DNA of 14,937 nt, taken from positions 1-14,937 of the forward strand of contig JAJTXO010000039.1 of the NCBI GenBank assembly GCA_021463315.1. The letters are read 5' to 3'. The notes below the pieces were generated by a model that searched no databases, was not told the DNA's origin, and saw nothing but the letters and a program-made list of their open reading frames with translations. How positions within the stretch are numbered: the first letter of the stretch is position 1; each line of letters begins with the position of its first letter. Positions 13,977 through 14,937 of this stretch are shown here, in pieces. The stretch comes from Caldilineales bacterium (lineage in GTDB: Bacteria > Chloroflexota > Anaerolineae > JAAEKA01). A program made the translations under genes and the position numbers.

Positions 13977-14020
13977 CAGTGCTGCGTTCACCTCAAAGGC
14001 GTCATAGCACTGTCAGTCCT
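13969..14020. terminator. Inverted repeat shared by two convergent stop codons
   Basis: AGGACTGACAGTGCT (13969-13983) and AGCACTGTCAGTCCT (14006-14020) are perfect 15-bp inverted copies around a 22-nt loop. The left arm contains the TGA of lipoprotein paralogue 2 (13974-13976) and the right arm contains the TGA of ilvD on the other strand (14013-14015). It is probably a bidirectional transcript end; no T-run follows in either direction. Confidence 0.65.
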
Positions 14021-14937
14021 GCCCGTCGGTCACGCACCCCTGCGACGCCGTCGCCACGCTCTTGACGTATTTGTACAGCACGCCCTGCGTGAAACGGGGC
14101 GCAGGCGCTGTCCAGCCGGCCCGCCGCTGCGCCAGCGCTTCCTCGGACAGATCGACGCTCAGCGTGTTGCCTTCGGCGTCGATGGTGATCAGATCGCCGT
14201 CCTGCACCAGGGCCAGCGCGCCGCCGCTCTGCGCCTCGGGGGTGATGTGGCCGACCACGAAACCATGCGTGCCGCCGGAGAAGCGGCCGTCGGTGATCAA
14301 CGCCACGCTCTTGCCCAGCCCCGCGCCCATGATGGCCGAGGTGACGGTCAACATCTCGCGCATGCCCGGCCCGCCCCTCGGCCCCTCGTAGCGGATCACC
14401 ACCACATCGCCGCGCTGCACCTGTCCCTGCTCGATGCCGGCCAGACACAGCTCCTCCGAGTCGTAGACCCGCGCCGGGCCGCTAAAGCGCGTGCCCTCCT
14501 TGCCGGTGATCTTGGCCACGGCGCCCTCGCTGGCCAGGTTGCCGTAGAGGATCTGCAGATGGCCGGTGGGCTTGATGGGGTTGGATAAAGGCCGCACGAT
14601 GCGCTGGCCTTCCTTCAAATCAGGCAAATCGGCCAGGTTCTCGGCCACGGTCTTGCCGGTGACGGTCAGGCAGTCGCCGTGCAGCAGCCCCTCAGCCAGC
14701 AGCAGGCGCTGCACCGCCGGCACGCCGCCTACGTCGTGGAGATCCTCCATCACCCACGGGCCGCTGGGCTTCAGGTCGGCCAGCAGCGGGGTGCGGTCGG
14801 AGATGCGCTGGAAGTCGTCCAGGGCCAGCGGCACGCCGGCTGCGCGGGCCATGGCCAGCAGGTGCAGCACCGCGTTGGTGGAGCCGCCCAGGGCGATGGC
14901 CACGGTGATGGCGTTCTCGAAGGCGGGCCGGGTCAGG
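14013..14937 (-). CDS. ilvD: Dihydroxy-acid dehydratase, C-terminal 307 residues (partial)
   Basis: Dehydrates 2,3-dihydroxy-isovalerate and 2,3-dihydroxy-3-methylvalerate in valine and isoleucine synthesis, using an Fe-S cluster. The frame is open to the window edge, so roughly the first 250 residues, including the cluster cysteines, are outside. Family blocks seen in order: AITVAIALGGSTNAVLHLLA, DLKPSGPWVMEDLHDVGGV, RPLSNPIKPTGHLQILYGNL, YEGPRGGPGMREML, and DGRFSGGTHGFVVGHI followed by TPEA. In GRFSGGTHG the serine is the proposed catalytic base of the family. The C-terminus (SQGCVTDGQD) is of usual length. The stop lies inside the shared inverted repeat with the convergent lipoprotein gene. 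Confidence 0.97.
   Translation of the reverse strand, partial: LTRPAFENAITVAIALGGSTNAVLHLLAMARAAGVPLALDDFQRISDRTPLLADLKPSGPWVMEDLHDVGGVPAVQRLLLAEGLLHGDCLTVTGKTVAENLADLPDLKEGQRIVRPLSNPIKPTGHLQILYGNLASEGAVAKITGKEGTRFSGPARVYDSEELCLAGIEQGQVQRGDVVVIRYEGPRGGPGMREMLTVTSAIMGAGLGKSVALITDGRFSGGTHGFVVGHITPEAQSGGALALVQDGDLITIDAEGNTLSVDLSEEALAQRRAGWTAPAPRFTQGVLYKYVKSVATASQGCVTDGQD

Overview
The window looks like a chromosomal segment of a GC-rich bacterium, most likely a member of the Chloroflexota (Anaerolineae/Caldilineae type). This is inferred from gene style: Pro/Thr-rich lipoproteins, a PsbP-like/M23 exported protein, an XRE-MmyB regulator, and dispersed short palindromic repeats around decayed gene fragments. 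No rRNA or other phylogenetic marker beyond L10, L7/L12, pyruvate kinase and IlvD is present, so the assignment is tentative.

Layout. (1) 1-1230: the end of a small transposable element, then rplJ (L10) and rplL (L7/L12) on the + strand, closed by a strong intrinsic terminator. (2) 1302-4053, minus strand: a ParB-like-fold gene followed 19 bp later by pyruvate kinase with an extra C-terminal PEP-utiliser-type domain; a candidate promoter gives an almost leaderless transcript. (3) 4087-4257: an N-terminal remnant of an N6-adenine DNA methyltransferase, cut just after motif I at a short palindrome. (4) 4322-6031, minus: a DUF2207 membrane lipoprotein. (5) 6032-6606: a gene-poor stretch with a flavodoxin fragment, a short tandem repeat and a promoter with two abutting palindromes. 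(6) 6622-13976: accessory envelope genes, namely a secreted M23/CBM-like protein, two paralogous two-domain lipoproteins, a TolB-like beta-propeller lipoprotein and, on the opposite strand, an XRE-MmyB regulator. (7) 14013 to the end, minus: the C-terminal part of ilvD.

Two repeat systems tie the accessory region together. The first is a 112-bp MITE with 12-bp terminal inverted repeats. One complete copy sits inside the second lipoprotein gene with an 8-bp target duplication, and the 120 inserted bases add exactly 40 codons and keep the frame open. A second copy, cut by the window edge, ends 15 bp before the rplJ ribosome binding site. The second system is a repeat ending in a 22-bp palindrome (10-bp arms GACTCGCCAA / TTGGCGAGTC), found upstream of three envelope genes. 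In two of them it lies exactly 6 bp before a sigma70-like promoter with identical geometry, so it may be a regulatory site spread on a repeat. The working picture is a housekeeping backbone (ribosome, glycolysis, branched-chain amino acid synthesis) interrupted by an island of exported proteins shaped by duplication, repeat spread and gene decay.
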